Below are positions 1 through 8,633 of a DNA stretch of 64,000 nucleotides, in pieces (position 1 is the first letter of the stretch; each line of letters starts with the position of its first letter). The stretch spans positions 1 through 64,000 of the forward strand of contig DASZRL010000104.1 in the NCBI GenBank assembly GCA_035549175.1, given 5' to 3'. The translations under genes and the position numbers were made by a program. The notes under the pieces are model-generated. The model had not been told where the DNA came from. It was given only the letters and a program-made list of their open reading frames with translations, and did not search any database. This stretch comes from DASTSN01 sp035549175. Its GTDB lineage: Bacteria > Bacteroidota > Bacteroidia > Chitinophagales > Chitinophagaceae.

Positions 1-804
1 AAACATATGGGGCCGGACTTCCTGCAGGTTCTCTCCGATGGTGTCGAGGCTCTCGGCATAGTAGATGGCCGTGCCCTTGAACAGGTACAGGTAGGACACC
101 ATGCGTTCGAAGATGTGGTTGAGCGGCAGGAAACTCAGGGCGCGCATCTTTTCCCCGGGCGGGAATGCCGGCAGGCTGGCCACCACATTGCTCACGATGT
201 TGCGGTGACTGAGCATGACCCCCTTGGGGGTGCCGGTGGTTCCGGAGGTGTAAATGATGGTGGCCAGGTCTTCGTACCCGATGCGGGCGGCCAGTTCCTG
301 AAGGCGGGCGGTGGTTTCGGGGCTGGCCGCCTCCAGTACCTCCTTCCAGTGCCGGGCGTTGGGGACATGCTCGAAGGTGTAAATTTCGCGCAGCGAGGGG
401 ACCTTCTGGCGCACGCTGAGTACCTTGAGGTAGAGTTCCTCATCGTTCACGAACACCAGGCGGACCTGGGCGTCCTGGAGCACGAATTCCAGTTCATTGA
501 CGTTGATGGTCGGGTAAACGGGGGTGAGTACGGCGCCGATCTGCTGCACGGCCAGGTCCACCATCAGCCATTCCGGGCGGTTGCGGCTCAGGATGGCCAC
601 CTTGTCGCGGCCTTCGGCCGTCATGTCTCCTGCGCTGATCCCGAGGTTCAGCAGGCCTGCACTCAGGCGGTCGACCAGGTCCTTCACTTCCCGGGTGCTG
701 TAGGTGCGCCACCGGCCGCCTTCCTTGGATGCCAGCATGTCGGGCAGGGGATTGTGTTCCACGTTGTAGGCCAGGCAATCGAATAGTCTTCTTGGTCCGT
801 TCAT
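1..804 (-). CDS. Long-chain fatty acid-CoA ligase, N-terminal part (cut by window edge)
   Basis: This is an AMP-forming acyl-CoA synthetase that activates long-chain fatty acids to acyl-CoA through an acyl-adenylate. Only the first 268 codons lie in the window; the reading frame is still open at base 1. The ATG at 804 gives the N-terminus MNGPRRLFDC. The adenylate-forming P-loop motif YTSGTTGTPKGV is clear, followed by the MLSHRNI segment and the LPLNHIFER segment typical of eukaryote-like FadD15/FAA-type ligases rather than the short bacterial FadD. The C-terminal domain and its catalytic lysine are outside the window. No neighbour points to a particular pathway; membrane-lipid turnover or fatty-acid uptake is inferred from the family. 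Confidence 0.93.
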   Translation of the reverse strand, partial: MNGPRRLFDCLAYNVEHNPLPDMLASKEGGRWRTYSTREVKDLVDRLSAGLLNLGISAGDMTAEGRDKVAILSRNRPEWLMVDLAVQQIGAVLTPVYPTINVNELEFVLQDAQVRLVFVNDEELYLKVLSVRQKVPSLREIYTFEHVPNARHWKEVLEAASPETTARLQELAARIGYEDLATIIYTSGTTGTPKGVMLSHRNIVSNVVASLPAFPPGEKMRALSFLPLNHIFERMVSYLYLFKGTAIYYAESLDTIGENLQEVRPHMF

Positions 805-927
805 GGGCAATCGTCGTTTTGGAGCCACCGGCCGGGAAGGCCGGGGCCCGGTTTGTCCGGACAATTTAATTAAAATGCGCCGGATAATACAGGATGTGCC
901 ACCGTCCTGCCTGCCGGCAGGCCGCGG

Positions 928-1950
928 TCACTTTGCCTGGTAGTACTGGCCGGCAGGGATCCGGAATACGCGGGTGCGCTGGAAGTTGGTAAACTGCGTA
1001 TAGACCTCGGCATGGGTCTTGTTCCAGTTGTCGTAGGCGGCCAGGTCCTCGACGGAGCCGAAAAGCCACTGGTTATAGGCCTCGAACAGGCCCTGCTGGA
1101 GCAACTGGTGCTCGAAGTCGAACAGTTTGAAGGGGAATTTGGCGGCATAGCGGTCAAACCAGTCCAGCAGGAAGCGGGTGCGGATCTGGATGAGGGTCTC
1201 GGTATGGATGCCGCCCGCGGCCAGGGACTGCTGGCGGGCCATGCACTGCAGGAAGGCCTTCGCAAATTCATTTTTGGTCCGGTCCGCCTCCTGCTGGAGG
1301 TCTCCGTCGGCAAACAGTTTCTGCTTGTAGGCATCCAGCAGCATCTGCTTCATGGCCGCCGCCCGGTCGGTCAGGCTTTCCATGTTTACAAAGGCCTCCC
1401 CGTACACGAGGCTCCAGACCTTGTCCTTGGTGAAAAAATAATAGAGGGCGGCATTATAATAATTGCCTGCATAACCCGGATCCACACGGATGCCTTCCTC
1501 CCACAGGTTGATGGCCGAATAGTCCTTTTTTTCCCAGAGCAGTTCCCCGTATTCGCTGAACAGGGGCCCGCTGCGGGGAAACTTCTTCAGTCCCCTTTTG
1601 TAGGCCCGCTCGCAATCCTTGACCATCTCCAGGGCCTTGTATACATTGCCGGCGATCTGGAAGGTAACGACGTCGGCATCGTCGCGGTCCACGATTTTTT
1701 TGACCACATCCAGCGCCTTGGCATAATCGCGTTTGTAATAATAGGCTAGGGCCAGGTCCTTCTGCATCTCCAGGTTGCTGTTGTCCTGCAGCAGCGCATT
1801 GTTCAGCACGAGAATGGCATTGTCAAAATCGCCCTGGCGCATGTAATCGCGGGCTTTTTGCTGCGGGTTGGCGGGGCTGTCGCCCTGGGCCCGGCTCACC
1901 AGCAGGGCCGGCACACAAAGCGCCAGCACGAGGAACTTTTTGATCAGCAT
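928..1950 (-). CDS. Secreted TPR-repeat protein of unknown function
   Basis: The 340-residue product begins with a signal peptide (MLIKKFLVLALCVPALLVSRAQ), so it is probably periplasmic or surface-exposed. Residues of about 30 to 190 form tetratricopeptide-like helical repeats, for example ARDYMRQGDFDNAILVLNNA and LALAYYYKRDYAKALDVVKK. The C-terminal 120 residues are not recognisable and may be family-specific. TPR domains bind other proteins, so a scaffold role is likely, but no partner is visible. The gene stands alone between the acyl-CoA ligase and DUF1015 genes on the same strand, with about 120 bp upstream of the ligase gene end and about 100 bp before the next gene. Function unknown. 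Confidence 0.85.
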   Translation of the reverse strand: MLIKKFLVLALCVPALLVSRAQGDSPANPQQKARDYMRQGDFDNAILVLNNALLQDNSNLEMQKDLALAYYYKRDYAKALDVVKKIVDRDDADVVTFQIAGNVYKALEMVKDCERAYKRGLKKFPRSGPLFSEYGELLWEKKDYSAINLWEEGIRVDPGYAGNYYNAALYYFFTKDKVWSLVYGEAFVNMESLTDRAAAMKQMLLDAYKQKLFADGDLQQEADRTKNEFAKAFLQCMARQQSLAAGGIHTETLIQIRTRFLLDWFDRYAAKFPFKLFDFEHQLLQQGLFEAYNQWLFGSVEDLAAYDNWNKTHAEVYTQFTNFQRTRVFRIPAGQYYQAK

Positions 1951-2049
1951 GAGTAGATACAGGGTTTACCTGGTCTGCAAAATACGGTAAAATGCGCTTG
2001 CGCGGGACCCGGGTGCCGGGAATAACAAAACCTTGGCAGGGTGCCGGGA

Positions 2050-3270
2050 CTACAGCAGATGGGTGAAGAGCCCGTCGCGGAGCTTGGGTTCAAACCAGGT
2101 GCTTTTAGGCGGCATGATCTGGCCGCTGTCGGCAATGGCGAACAACTGGTCGATGCTGACCGGGTACAGGCTGAAGGCTACCTGCATGTCCCCGCCGTTC
2201 ACGCGCTTTTCCAGTTCGGCCAGCCCGCGGATACCCCCCACGAAATCGATGCGCTGGTCGGTACGCTGGTCCCGGATGCCCAGAATCTTGTCCAGCACAT
2301 TCTCCGACAGGATGGTGACATCCAGCACCCCGATGGGATCTTGCCGGTAGGTGTCGGGGCGGGCCGTCAGGATATACCACTGGCCCTTCAGGTACATGCC
2401 GAACTCGTGGGGTTCGGCGGGCTTAACGGGTACCGGGCTTTCGGTGAGCTGGAAATCGTCCTGCAGGGCGCTCAGGAAATCCTCCCGGCTGTGGCCGCCC
2501 AGGTCGCGGACGACCCGGTTGTAGTCCCAGATGGACAATTGGCTGGCCGGAAAGATCGTCGTCAGAAAATACCGGGCTTCCGGGCTGTCGGGAAGCTGGG
2601 CGCTGACCTTGGCGGCGGAGGCGGCCCGGTGGTGCCCGTCGGCGATATAGGTGCAGGGTACCTGGGTCTCGAACAGACGGGTGAGCGAGCCGATCACCAG
2701 GGGACTGTTGATGATCCAGACCGTGTGTCGGACACCGTCCCCGGCAGTCAAATCATACACCGGTTTATTGGCCGTTTTCCAGCCGTTGATCAGGGCATTG
2801 ATCTCCGTAACGTCGCGGTAGGCCAGGAATACATTGCCGGTCTGGGCGCGGATCGTCCGCATGTGATCGATCCGGTCCTGCTCCTTTTCGGGGCGGGTGA
2901 GTTCATGCCTGCGGATGCGGTCCCGGAAATAATCCTCGACGGCGGACAGGGCTACCAGGCCGGTCTGGCTGCGATCACCCATCACCAGCTGGTAAATGTA
3001 ATAGCAGGCCGTTTCCTCCTGCAGCAGGGTGCCATCTTTCCGGAAGGCTGCCAGGTTCCGGAGCGCCTGCTCGTACACGGCGGCGCTGTGCAGGTCCGTG
3101 GCGGGCGGCAGGTCGATTTCCGCCTTGGTGACATGCAGGAAGGAATGCGGGTTGCCGGCGGCTTCCGCGCGCGCTTCCTCGCTATTGAGTACGTCGTAAG
3201 GCCGGGAGGCTACCTGCGGGGCCAGGGCAGGCTGGGGTCGGAGGGCCCGGAACGGTGCGATGATCGCCAT
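2050..3270 (-). CDS. DUF1015 family protein, linked to serC
   Basis: The 406-residue cytosolic protein matches the DUF1015 family through the N-terminal MAIIAPFRALRP segment, the VASRPYDVLNSEEARAEAAG stretch and the internal DGHHRAASA motif. The family has no settled biochemical role. The gene starts 21 bp downstream of the serC stop on the same strand, and this serC-DUF1015 pairing recurs in Bacteroidota, often with serA. A link to serine or one-carbon metabolism is therefore plausible but is only an inference from context. Length is normal for the family. No signal peptide or membrane segment is visible. Confidence 0.9.
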   Translation of the reverse strand: MAIIAPFRALRPQPALAPQVASRPYDVLNSEEARAEAAGNPHSFLHVTKAEIDLPPATDLHSAAVYEQALRNLAAFRKDGTLLQEETACYYIYQLVMGDRSQTGLVALSAVEDYFRDRIRRHELTRPEKEQDRIDHMRTIRAQTGNVFLAYRDVTEINALINGWKTANKPVYDLTAGDGVRHTVWIINSPLVIGSLTRLFETQVPCTYIADGHHRAASAAKVSAQLPDSPEARYFLTTIFPASQLSIWDYNRVVRDLGGHSREDFLSALQDDFQLTESPVPVKPAEPHEFGMYLKGQWYILTARPDTYRQDPIGVLDVTILSENVLDKILGIRDQRTDQRIDFVGGIRGLAELEKRVNGGDMQVAFSLYPVSIDQLFAIADSGQIMPPKSTWFEPKLRDGLFTHLL

Positions 3271-3291
3271 GCTGTGCGGGTATTGGGTTAC

Positions 3292-4389
3292 TTATCCTTT
3301 TTTTGCGGCAAATGATTTCATCAGGTCGGTGAGGGCCTGTACGCTTTCCAGGGTCAGGGCATTGTACAGGGATACCCGGAACCCGCCTACGCTGCGGTGT
3401 CCCTTGACGCCTACCATGCCCTCGGCCTTGCAGAGGTCCAGGAATTCCTTTTCCAGGGCCGGGTCCTGCATGACGAAGACGGCATTCATCCGGCTGCGGT
3501 CCTCCCGGGCCACCGTACCGCGGAACAGGGGCAGGCCGTCCAGGGTGTCGTAGAACAGCTGGGCCTTACGCTGGTTGCGCTGTTCGATGGCAGCTACCCC
3601 GCCCTGGTCCCGGAGCCAGCGCAGGGTGAGCAGGCAGACGTATATGGCGAATACCGGGGGCGTATTGAGCAGGGAATCCGCCTCAATGTGCCGGCGGTAA
3701 TCCATGATTGTGGGAATCGGCCGGTTGATCCTGCCGAGCAGTTCCTTGTTGACCACCACCAGGGTGACCCCGGCTGCGCCGACGTTCTTCTGGGCGCCCG
3801 CGTAAATCAGGTCAAAGCGGTTGAAGTTGATTTCGCGGCTCAGGATATCACTGCTCATGTCGGCCACCAGGGGAACGGACTGGTTATAAAAGACGGAGAG
3901 GTCCTGCCACTGCGTTCCGTAGATGGTATTATTGGTGGTCAGGTGCAGGTAGCGGGCCGTGGGAGGTACCCGGAACTCCTTGGGCAGGTAGGTGTAGTTT
4001 GCTTCGCGCGAACTGCAGACGACTTCCACATGCCCAAACTGTTTGGCTTCCTTGATGGCCTTGGTGGCCCAGACCCCGGTGTCGGTAAAGGCCGCCATTT
4101 CGTTTTCATCCAGCAGGTTCATGGGGACCTGCATGAACTGGGTGGTAGCCCCGCCCTGCAGGAAGAGCACCTCGTGGCGGTCATCCAGTTTCATCAGCTC
4201 CCGGACCAGCGAGACCGCCTCTTCGACGACGGCCTGGAACTGGGGGGTGCGGTGCCCGATCTCCAGCAGGGAAAGGCCGGAGCCGTTGAAATCCAGGATA
4301 GCCTGGGCGGCTTGTTCAAACACGTCGCGGGGAAGGACGGAAGGACCCGCATTGAAGTTATGCAGCAGGCGCTTGGCGGTTTGTATCAC
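3292..4389 (-). CDS. serC: Phosphoserine aminotransferase
   Basis: SerC is the PLP-dependent transaminase that converts 3-phosphohydroxypyruvate and glutamate to phosphoserine and 2-oxoglutarate in serine synthesis; it also acts on the vitamin B6 precursor. The N-terminal HNFNAGPSVLP signature is present, as is the PLP-lysine segment LIYAGAQKNVGAAGVT and the C-terminal RVSLYNALTLESV. Length (365) is normal. No ATG lies upstream of HNFNAGPS in frame, so GTG at 4389 is taken as the start; a perfect -7 box (TATCTTTG on the minus strand, 4412-4419) lies 22 bp upstream and supports it. It is the first gene of an operon with DUF1015. Confidence 0.97.
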   Translation of the reverse strand: MIQTAKRLLHNFNAGPSVLPRDVFEQAAQAILDFNGSGLSLLEIGHRTPQFQAVVEEAVSLVRELMKLDDRHEVLFLQGGATTQFMQVPMNLLDENEMAAFTDTGVWATKAIKEAKQFGHVEVVCSSREANYTYLPKEFRVPPTARYLHLTTNNTIYGTQWQDLSVFYNQSVPLVADMSSDILSREINFNRFDLIYAGAQKNVGAAGVTLVVVNKELLGRINRPIPTIMDYRRHIEADSLLNTPPVFAIYVCLLTLRWLRDQGGVAAIEQRNQRKAQLFYDTLDGLPLFRGTVAREDRSRMNAVFVMQDPALEKEFLDLCKAEGMVGVKGHRSVGGFRVSLYNALTLESVQALTDLMKSFAAKKG

Positions 4390-4411
4390 GGCAGGTAGAT
4401 TTAAGGAAACG

Positions 4412-4419
4412 CAAAGATA
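4412..4419 (-). promoter_or_regulatory. Bacteroidota -7 box of serC
   Basis: Reads TATCTTTG on the minus strand, a full match to TAnnTTTG, 22 bp before the GTG start of serC. Confidence 0.6.
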
Positions 4420-4469
4420 ACCCCTGCGGGGGGAATGGCCCTAAAAAGCAGACCCGGGGAGGCGGTCGG

Positions 4470-5069
4470 TTACCCTTTCTCGTCGTCCACGGCCGTTACC
4501 CCGCCGCTGATGGCGAATTTCATGGCGTCCGTGGCGTTCAGGTTGGTAACCGGCCTGATGCGGCTGGCCGGTACCAGGTAGACGTTGCCGGCAATCGAAT
4601 AAGCCATGGGGACATAAACGGCCGCGAAATCCTTAAGCCCCCACTCGGACAGGTCCTCCTGGGTGATGAATCCCATCCGCCAGATGTCCGTGTCGTCGAT
4701 GCTGGCCAGGACCGGGCGGTTGAATTTCCGCTTCTCCCCCGCGAAGGCTTCAAAAAAGTCCTTGAAGGTGCTGTAGATAAACTTGACCCCCGGTGTGCGT
4801 TCCAGAAAGGAATCAAAGACATTCAGGATGCTGCCCATGAACAGGTTGGAGCTGGCCCATCCCACCAGCAGCACAAATACCAGGATCACCGCAAACCCCA
4901 GCCCGGGTATATTCAGGTAGGGCCGCAGGATGCTGTCGACTTTGTCAAAGAGCCAGTACAGCAGGTAACAGGTAATGGCGATGGGTGCCAGGATCAGCAT
5001 GCCCTGGAGGAAGAACTGGAGGAGCCGTTTGGAGGTTAGCTTGCGGATCGCTTTCGCGCGGGTGTTCAT
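4470..5069 (-). CDS. DUF502 family membrane protein
   Basis: The protein (199 residues from the ATG at 5069) has two hydrophobic segments near residues 20-40 (MLILAPIAITCYLLYWLF) and 55-80, then a soluble C-terminal domain with the DUF502 hallmarks FLERTPGVKFIYSTFKDF and YVPMAYSIAGNVYLVP. The family is a conserved inner-membrane protein of unknown role found widely in bacteria and plants. A longer reading frame extends upstream to 5198, but the added 43 residues are proline/glycine-rich and do not belong to the family, so the internal ATG followed by NTRAKAIRK is preferred. A near-match -7 box (TACCTTTA, 5088-5095 minus) is 18 bp upstream of this start. Confidence 0.9.
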   Translation of the reverse strand: MNTRAKAIRKLTSKRLLQFFLQGMLILAPIAITCYLLYWLFDKVDSILRPYLNIPGLGFAVILVFVLLVGWASSNLFMGSILNVFDSFLERTPGVKFIYSTFKDFFEAFAGEKRKFNRPVLASIDDTDIWRMGFITQEDLSEWGLKDFAAVYVPMAYSIAGNVYLVPASRIRPVTNLNATDAMKFAISGGVTAVDDEKG

Positions 5070-5087
5070 AAGCCGAGTTTTGGACGG

Positions 5088-5095
5088 TAAAGGTA
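5088..5095 (-). promoter_or_regulatory. Probable -7 box of the DUF502 gene
   Basis: Reads TACCTTTA on the minus strand, one base off TAnnTTTG, 18 bp before the ATG at 5069. Confidence 0.4.
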
Positions 5096-5310
5096 GCGCA
5101 AACCGCCTGCACCCCGCAGGTAATCCGGCGGGTGGGCCATCCCGCCCGGCCGCCGGGCCTTGCCGGCCTTCCAGCCCGCTGATTTCGATGAACGGCAAGC
5201 CCCGGGCGGCGATACCGGGGGTATCACATCATGCAACCAGTTGGTAAATAAATTTTTATGTGCCATTCCGGGATGTGCATGCTGACTATGCGTCACCAAA
5301 AAATCAAGGA

Positions 5311-5340
5311 TGGAAACTTTTGTAACAAATAAAGTTTCCA
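5311..5340. promoter_or_regulatory. Perfect 10-bp inverted repeat, probable TetR operator
   Basis: Arms TGGAAACTTT (5311-5320) and AAAGTTTCCA (5331-5340) are perfectly complementary with a 10-bp A/T-rich spacer. The repeat directly abuts the -7 box at 5341 and would cover the space between -33 and -7 elements of the tetR promoter. Such placement is typical of an autoregulatory repressor site. Identification as the operator is inference. Confidence 0.65.
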
Positions 5341-5348
5341 TAGTTTTG
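5341..5348 (+). promoter_or_regulatory. -7 box of the tetR-efflux operon
   Basis: TAGTTTTG matches TAnnTTTG. A TTTTG at 5318-5322, 18 bp upstream, may serve as the -33 element and lies inside the left operator arm. The ATG at 5367 follows 18 bp downstream. Confidence 0.6.
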
Positions 5349-5366
5349 CCCCTGTTTTACCAGGAT

Positions 5367-5987
5367 ATGGAGACCAAGGAACGCATATTACAGAAGGCCC
5401 ATGAGCTCTTTATACGCTACGGCGTCCGGTCGGTGTCGATGGATGACATTGCGGCCCAGCTGGGCATGAGCAAAAAGACACTCTACCATTATTACCGGGA
5501 TAAGGAGGAACTGGTGGACGCGGTGGTGTCCGGGGTCATCGAGACCAACCGCCAGCACTGCCTGACGGATCACCTGCGGGCCGAAAACCCCGTCCATGAA
5601 ATTTTCCTGGCCTTCGAAATGGTCCAGGAGATGTTTACGGAAATGAACCCGGCGACCCTGTTTGATCTGCAGAAGTATCATCCCGGCGTCTACCGGAAGA
5701 TTGAATCCCACAAATACGATTTTCTCTACCAGCTGATCCATGCCAACCTGGAGAGCGGCATCCGGATGGGCCTTTACCGGCCGGAGATCAACGTGGACAT
5801 CCTGACCCGCTTTAGGATCGAAAGTATGATGCTGTCCTTCAATCCCGAGGTCTTCCCGACCAACCGGACCCAGCTGGTGGAGATTACCCGGGAGATCCTG
5901 TTCCATTTCCTGTATGGCCTGGCTACCGAAGCAGGCCGCAAACTCGTTGAAACCTATAAACCATTATACCTAAAACCCTCTGTATGA
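5367..5987 (+). CDS. TetR/AcrR family repressor of the efflux operon
   Basis: A 206-residue TetR-family regulator. The N-terminal DNA-binding domain is clear: ILQKAHELFIRYGVRSVSMD, then the helix-turn-helix IAAQLGMSKKTLYHYYRDKEEL. The C-terminal ligand-binding half is divergent, as usual. The frame is open to an ATG at 5310, but that codon lies at the edge of the inverted repeat and upstream of the -7 box, so the ATG at 5367 (METKERILQ) is the start. The stop overlaps the ATG of the TolC gene by four bases (ATGA), so it is the first cistron of the efflux operon and probably represses its own promoter. The inducing ligand is unknown. Confidence 0.93.
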   Translation: METKERILQKAHELFIRYGVRSVSMDDIAAQLGMSKKTLYHYYRDKEELVDAVVSGVIETNRQHCLTDHLRAENPVHEIFLAFEMVQEMFTEMNPATLFDLQKYHPGVYRKIESHKYDFLYQLIHANLESGIRMGLYRPEINVDILTRFRIESMMLSFNPEVFPTNRTQLVEITREILFHFLYGLATEAGRKLVETYKPLYLKPSV

Positions 5988-7396
5988 AGAATGGAAGAAT
6001 CGGGAAGCGGTATTCCCTGGTGGCCGGTGCCCTCACCGTCTCGGTCGTCCTGGCCGCCCAGGATTCCACGGTACACCACCTGTCCCTGCGCCAGGCGGTG
6101 GACTACGCCGGGAAGCACAATGTCCAGGTCCGAAACGCCCTGCTCGACATCCAGGCACAGGATGCCAGCAACCGGGAGGTCACGGCCGCTGCCTACCCCC
6201 AGCTGAACGGGTCCATCGGGGCCACCTACAACCCCAACGTGGCGACCCAGACCTTTCCCAACTTTATAGCCATGGCAACCTACGGGGTCCTTGTGCAGGA
6301 GGATGTCCGCAAGGGCAACGGCAACCCCATTGTGCCGCCCGCGGATTATGGCCTGATCCAGGCGCAGTTCGGAACCCGGTGGACGGCCAGCGCCGGGTTG
6401 GACCTGAGCCAGATCCTCTTTGACGGCCAGGTGTTCGTGGGCCTGCAGGCCCGGGCCACCTCGATGCAGTTCCGGGAAAAGGCCCTGGAGGTCACCACCG
6501 AAAACATCAAGGCCAACATCTACAAGGTATACTACCAGCTCGTGGTGAGCCGGACCCAGGTTGACCTGCTGGATGCCAATATCGCCCGCCTGGACAAACT
6601 GCTCCATGATACGCGGGTGATCTATGAAAACGGGTTTGCCGAAAAACTGGATGTGGACAAGCTTTCCGTGCAGATCGCCAACCTGCAGACCGAGCGGCAG
6701 AAGGTGCTGGCCGGCATCAGCAACGGCTATTACGGCCTGAAACTGCTGCTGGGCATGCCGATCCGCGATACGCTGATCCTGACCGATTCCCTGAGCGACG
6801 AACAGATCAAGGACGGGATCCTGGAAAACGGCGTGTACACCTATGCCGACCGCAAGGATTACCAGTATGCCGAACTGGGCCGGAAGCTCAACGAGTTCAA
6901 CGTCCGCCGTTACCAGCTCAGCCGGTACCCCACGGTGAGCCTGACCAGCGGGTATTCGAAGAACGCCCAGCGCAACCAGTTCGACTTTTACAAGGGACCC
7001 TACTTTACCTTCTCCAATATCTCCCTGCATGTCAATGTGCCGATCTTCCACGGATTTGCAACCAAGGCCCGCATCAGCGAGGCCCGCATTGCCCTGGAGC
7101 AGAGCCGGAACCAGCTGGAATACCTGAAGCTGTCCATTGACAACGATGTGGAACAGGCCCGCAACAATTTCCGGACGGCCATCGAAGCGATGGACTACCA
7201 GAAAAAGAACCTGGCCCTGGCGGAGACCGTATACGAGCAGACCAAGAAGAAATACGAGGTGGGCACCGGCTCCAACACGGAGATCACGGCCGCCCAGACC
7301 GACCTGAAAACGGCCCAGTCCAACTACATCAACGCGTTGTATGATGCCATCATCGCGCGGGTGGATTACCTGAAAGCCACCGGAAAACTCGATTGA
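5984..7396 (+). CDS. TolC-family outer-membrane efflux channel
   Basis: The 470-residue protein is the outer-membrane channel of a tripartite pump. A signal peptide (about MKNGRIGKRYSLVAGALTVSVVLAAQ) is followed by the TolC starting motif LSLRQAVDYAGKHNVQVRNALLD and two halves of long helices alternating with short beta strands. The C-terminal half carries the usual NNFRTAIEAMDYQKKNLALAE and YEVGTGSNTEITAAQ segments. It is translationally coupled to tetR by a 4-bp overlap and followed after 34 bp by the adaptor gene. Together with the adaptor and RND permease it should span both membranes and export small molecules. Confidence 0.94.
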   Translation: MKNGRIGKRYSLVAGALTVSVVLAAQDSTVHHLSLRQAVDYAGKHNVQVRNALLDIQAQDASNREVTAAAYPQLNGSIGATYNPNVATQTFPNFIAMATYGVLVQEDVRKGNGNPIVPPADYGLIQAQFGTRWTASAGLDLSQILFDGQVFVGLQARATSMQFREKALEVTTENIKANIYKVYYQLVVSRTQVDLLDANIARLDKLLHDTRVIYENGFAEKLDVDKLSVQIANLQTERQKVLAGISNGYYGLKLLLGMPIRDTLILTDSLSDEQIKDGILENGVYTYADRKDYQYAELGRKLNEFNVRRYQLSRYPTVSLTSGYSKNAQRNQFDFYKGPYFTFSNISLHVNVPIFHGFATKARISEARIALEQSRNQLEYLKLSIDNDVEQARNNFRTAIEAMDYQKKNLALAETVYEQTKKKYEVGTGSNTEITAAQTDLKTAQSNYINALYDAIIARVDYLKATGKLD

Positions 7397-7430
7397 TCAA
7401 ACCAACCAAATACCTCTAAACCTGACAACT

Positions 7431-8588
7431 ATGCAACGTATTGTAACCTTCTTCTTCGCCGTCCTGGTCGCACTGACCCTGGCTTCCTGCGGCGCCAAGG
7501 TTCCTGATACCGGCGACCTCGCCCAGAAAAAACAGCAACTGGAAAAGCTCAAGGCCCAGCAGAAGGACCTCGGTGACCAGATCCGCCGGCTCGAGGAAGA
7601 GCTGGCCCGGGTCGATACCAGTTTTGCCAGGGCCCAGCATGCCAAGCTCGTGGCCCTGTCCACGCTGTCGGCCGGCCCCTTCGCCCATTATATCGAACTG
7701 CAGGGCCGTATCGATGCCCAGAATGTGGCCTATGTGACGCCGCGCGGCGGCCCCGGCCAGGTCAAGGCCGTCCTGGTCAAGCAGGGCGATGTGGTGCGCA
7801 AGGGCCAGACCCTGCTGAAACTCGATGACGGCCTGGTCCGGCGCCAGCTCGACCAGCTGCAAACCCAGCTGGCCTATGCCAAGGACCTGTACCAGCGCCA
7901 GCAGAACCTCTGGAACCAGCAGATCGGCACCGAGGTGCAGCTGATCAGCGCCCGCAATAACGTGACCCAGATCGAAAAGCAGATCGCCCTGGCCCAGGAG
8001 CAGCTGTCCTTCACGGACGTGAAGGCGGAAATCGACGGGGTGGCCAATACGGTCAATGTCCGCGTCGGGGAGATCTTCACCGGCGGCCCGCAGATCCAGC
8101 TGGTCAACACGACGGATCTCAAGGTGGTGACCCAGGTCCCGGAAAACTACCTGGAGCGGGTGAAGGTGGGCAGTGCGCTGCAGGTGCGGATCCCCGAGGC
8201 GAACAACAAGGTTATTTCGACGCGCGTCACGGTGGCCGGCCGCCTGATCGACCCCAACAGCCGGTCCTTCTATATCGAGGCAAAGATTCCGCAGGACCGC
8301 GACCTGCGCCCCAACCAGCTGGCCCTGGTCGGCATCCGGGATTACCAGGCCGACAGCGTCATCACCATTCCGGTGAACACCCTGCAGAATGACGAGAAGG
8401 GCAAGTATGTGCTGGTGGCCGAAAAGGAAATGGACCGGCTGGTGGCCCGCAAGCGGGCGGTAACGATCGGGGAGCTGTCCGGCGACCGCCTGGAGGTGAA
8501 AAGCGGGCTTCGCCCCGGCGACCAGCTGATCGCCGACGGATTCCAGGGCCTCTATGACGGCCAGGCCATCACGACCTCTGTCAACTAG
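7431..8588 (+). CDS. RND efflux periplasmic adaptor, lipoprotein
   Basis: A 385-residue membrane-fusion protein linking the RND pump to TolC. The signal ends in the lipobox LASC (Cys20), so it is lipid-anchored. Residues 28-62 form an extra charged coiled coil (QLEKLKAQQKDLGDQIRRLE) before the barrel-sandwich hybrid domain. Next come the lipoyl-like half (VKAVLVKQGDVVRKGQTLLKLDD), an alpha-helical hairpin, the second lipoyl half (DGVANTVNVRVGEIFTG), the beta-barrel and the membrane-proximal domain ending near GLYDGQAITTSVN. It sits between the TolC and permease genes, with 45 bp to the latter. Confidence 0.95.
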   Translation: MQRIVTFFFAVLVALTLASCGAKVPDTGDLAQKKQQLEKLKAQQKDLGDQIRRLEEELARVDTSFARAQHAKLVALSTLSAGPFAHYIELQGRIDAQNVAYVTPRGGPGQVKAVLVKQGDVVRKGQTLLKLDDGLVRRQLDQLQTQLAYAKDLYQRQQNLWNQQIGTEVQLISARNNVTQIEKQIALAQEQLSFTDVKAEIDGVANTVNVRVGEIFTGGPQIQLVNTTDLKVVTQVPENYLERVKVGSALQVRIPEANNKVISTRVTVAGRLIDPNSRSFYIEAKIPQDRDLRPNQLALVGIRDYQADSVITIPVNTLQNDEKGKYVLVAEKEMDRLVARKRAVTIGELSGDRLEVKSGLRPGDQLIADGFQGLYDGQAITTSVN

Positions 8589-8633
8589 GCTCCCGCTGCC
8601 CCTAACCGAAGCATCAACCAGTAAACCGATTGT

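Noticed and set aside
5070..5310. Possible tRNA or small RNA gene in the gap before tetR
   Set aside because: No cloverleaf, no CCA end and no hairpin with a T-run could be found; the section is only G/C-rich followed by an A/T-rich promoter region.
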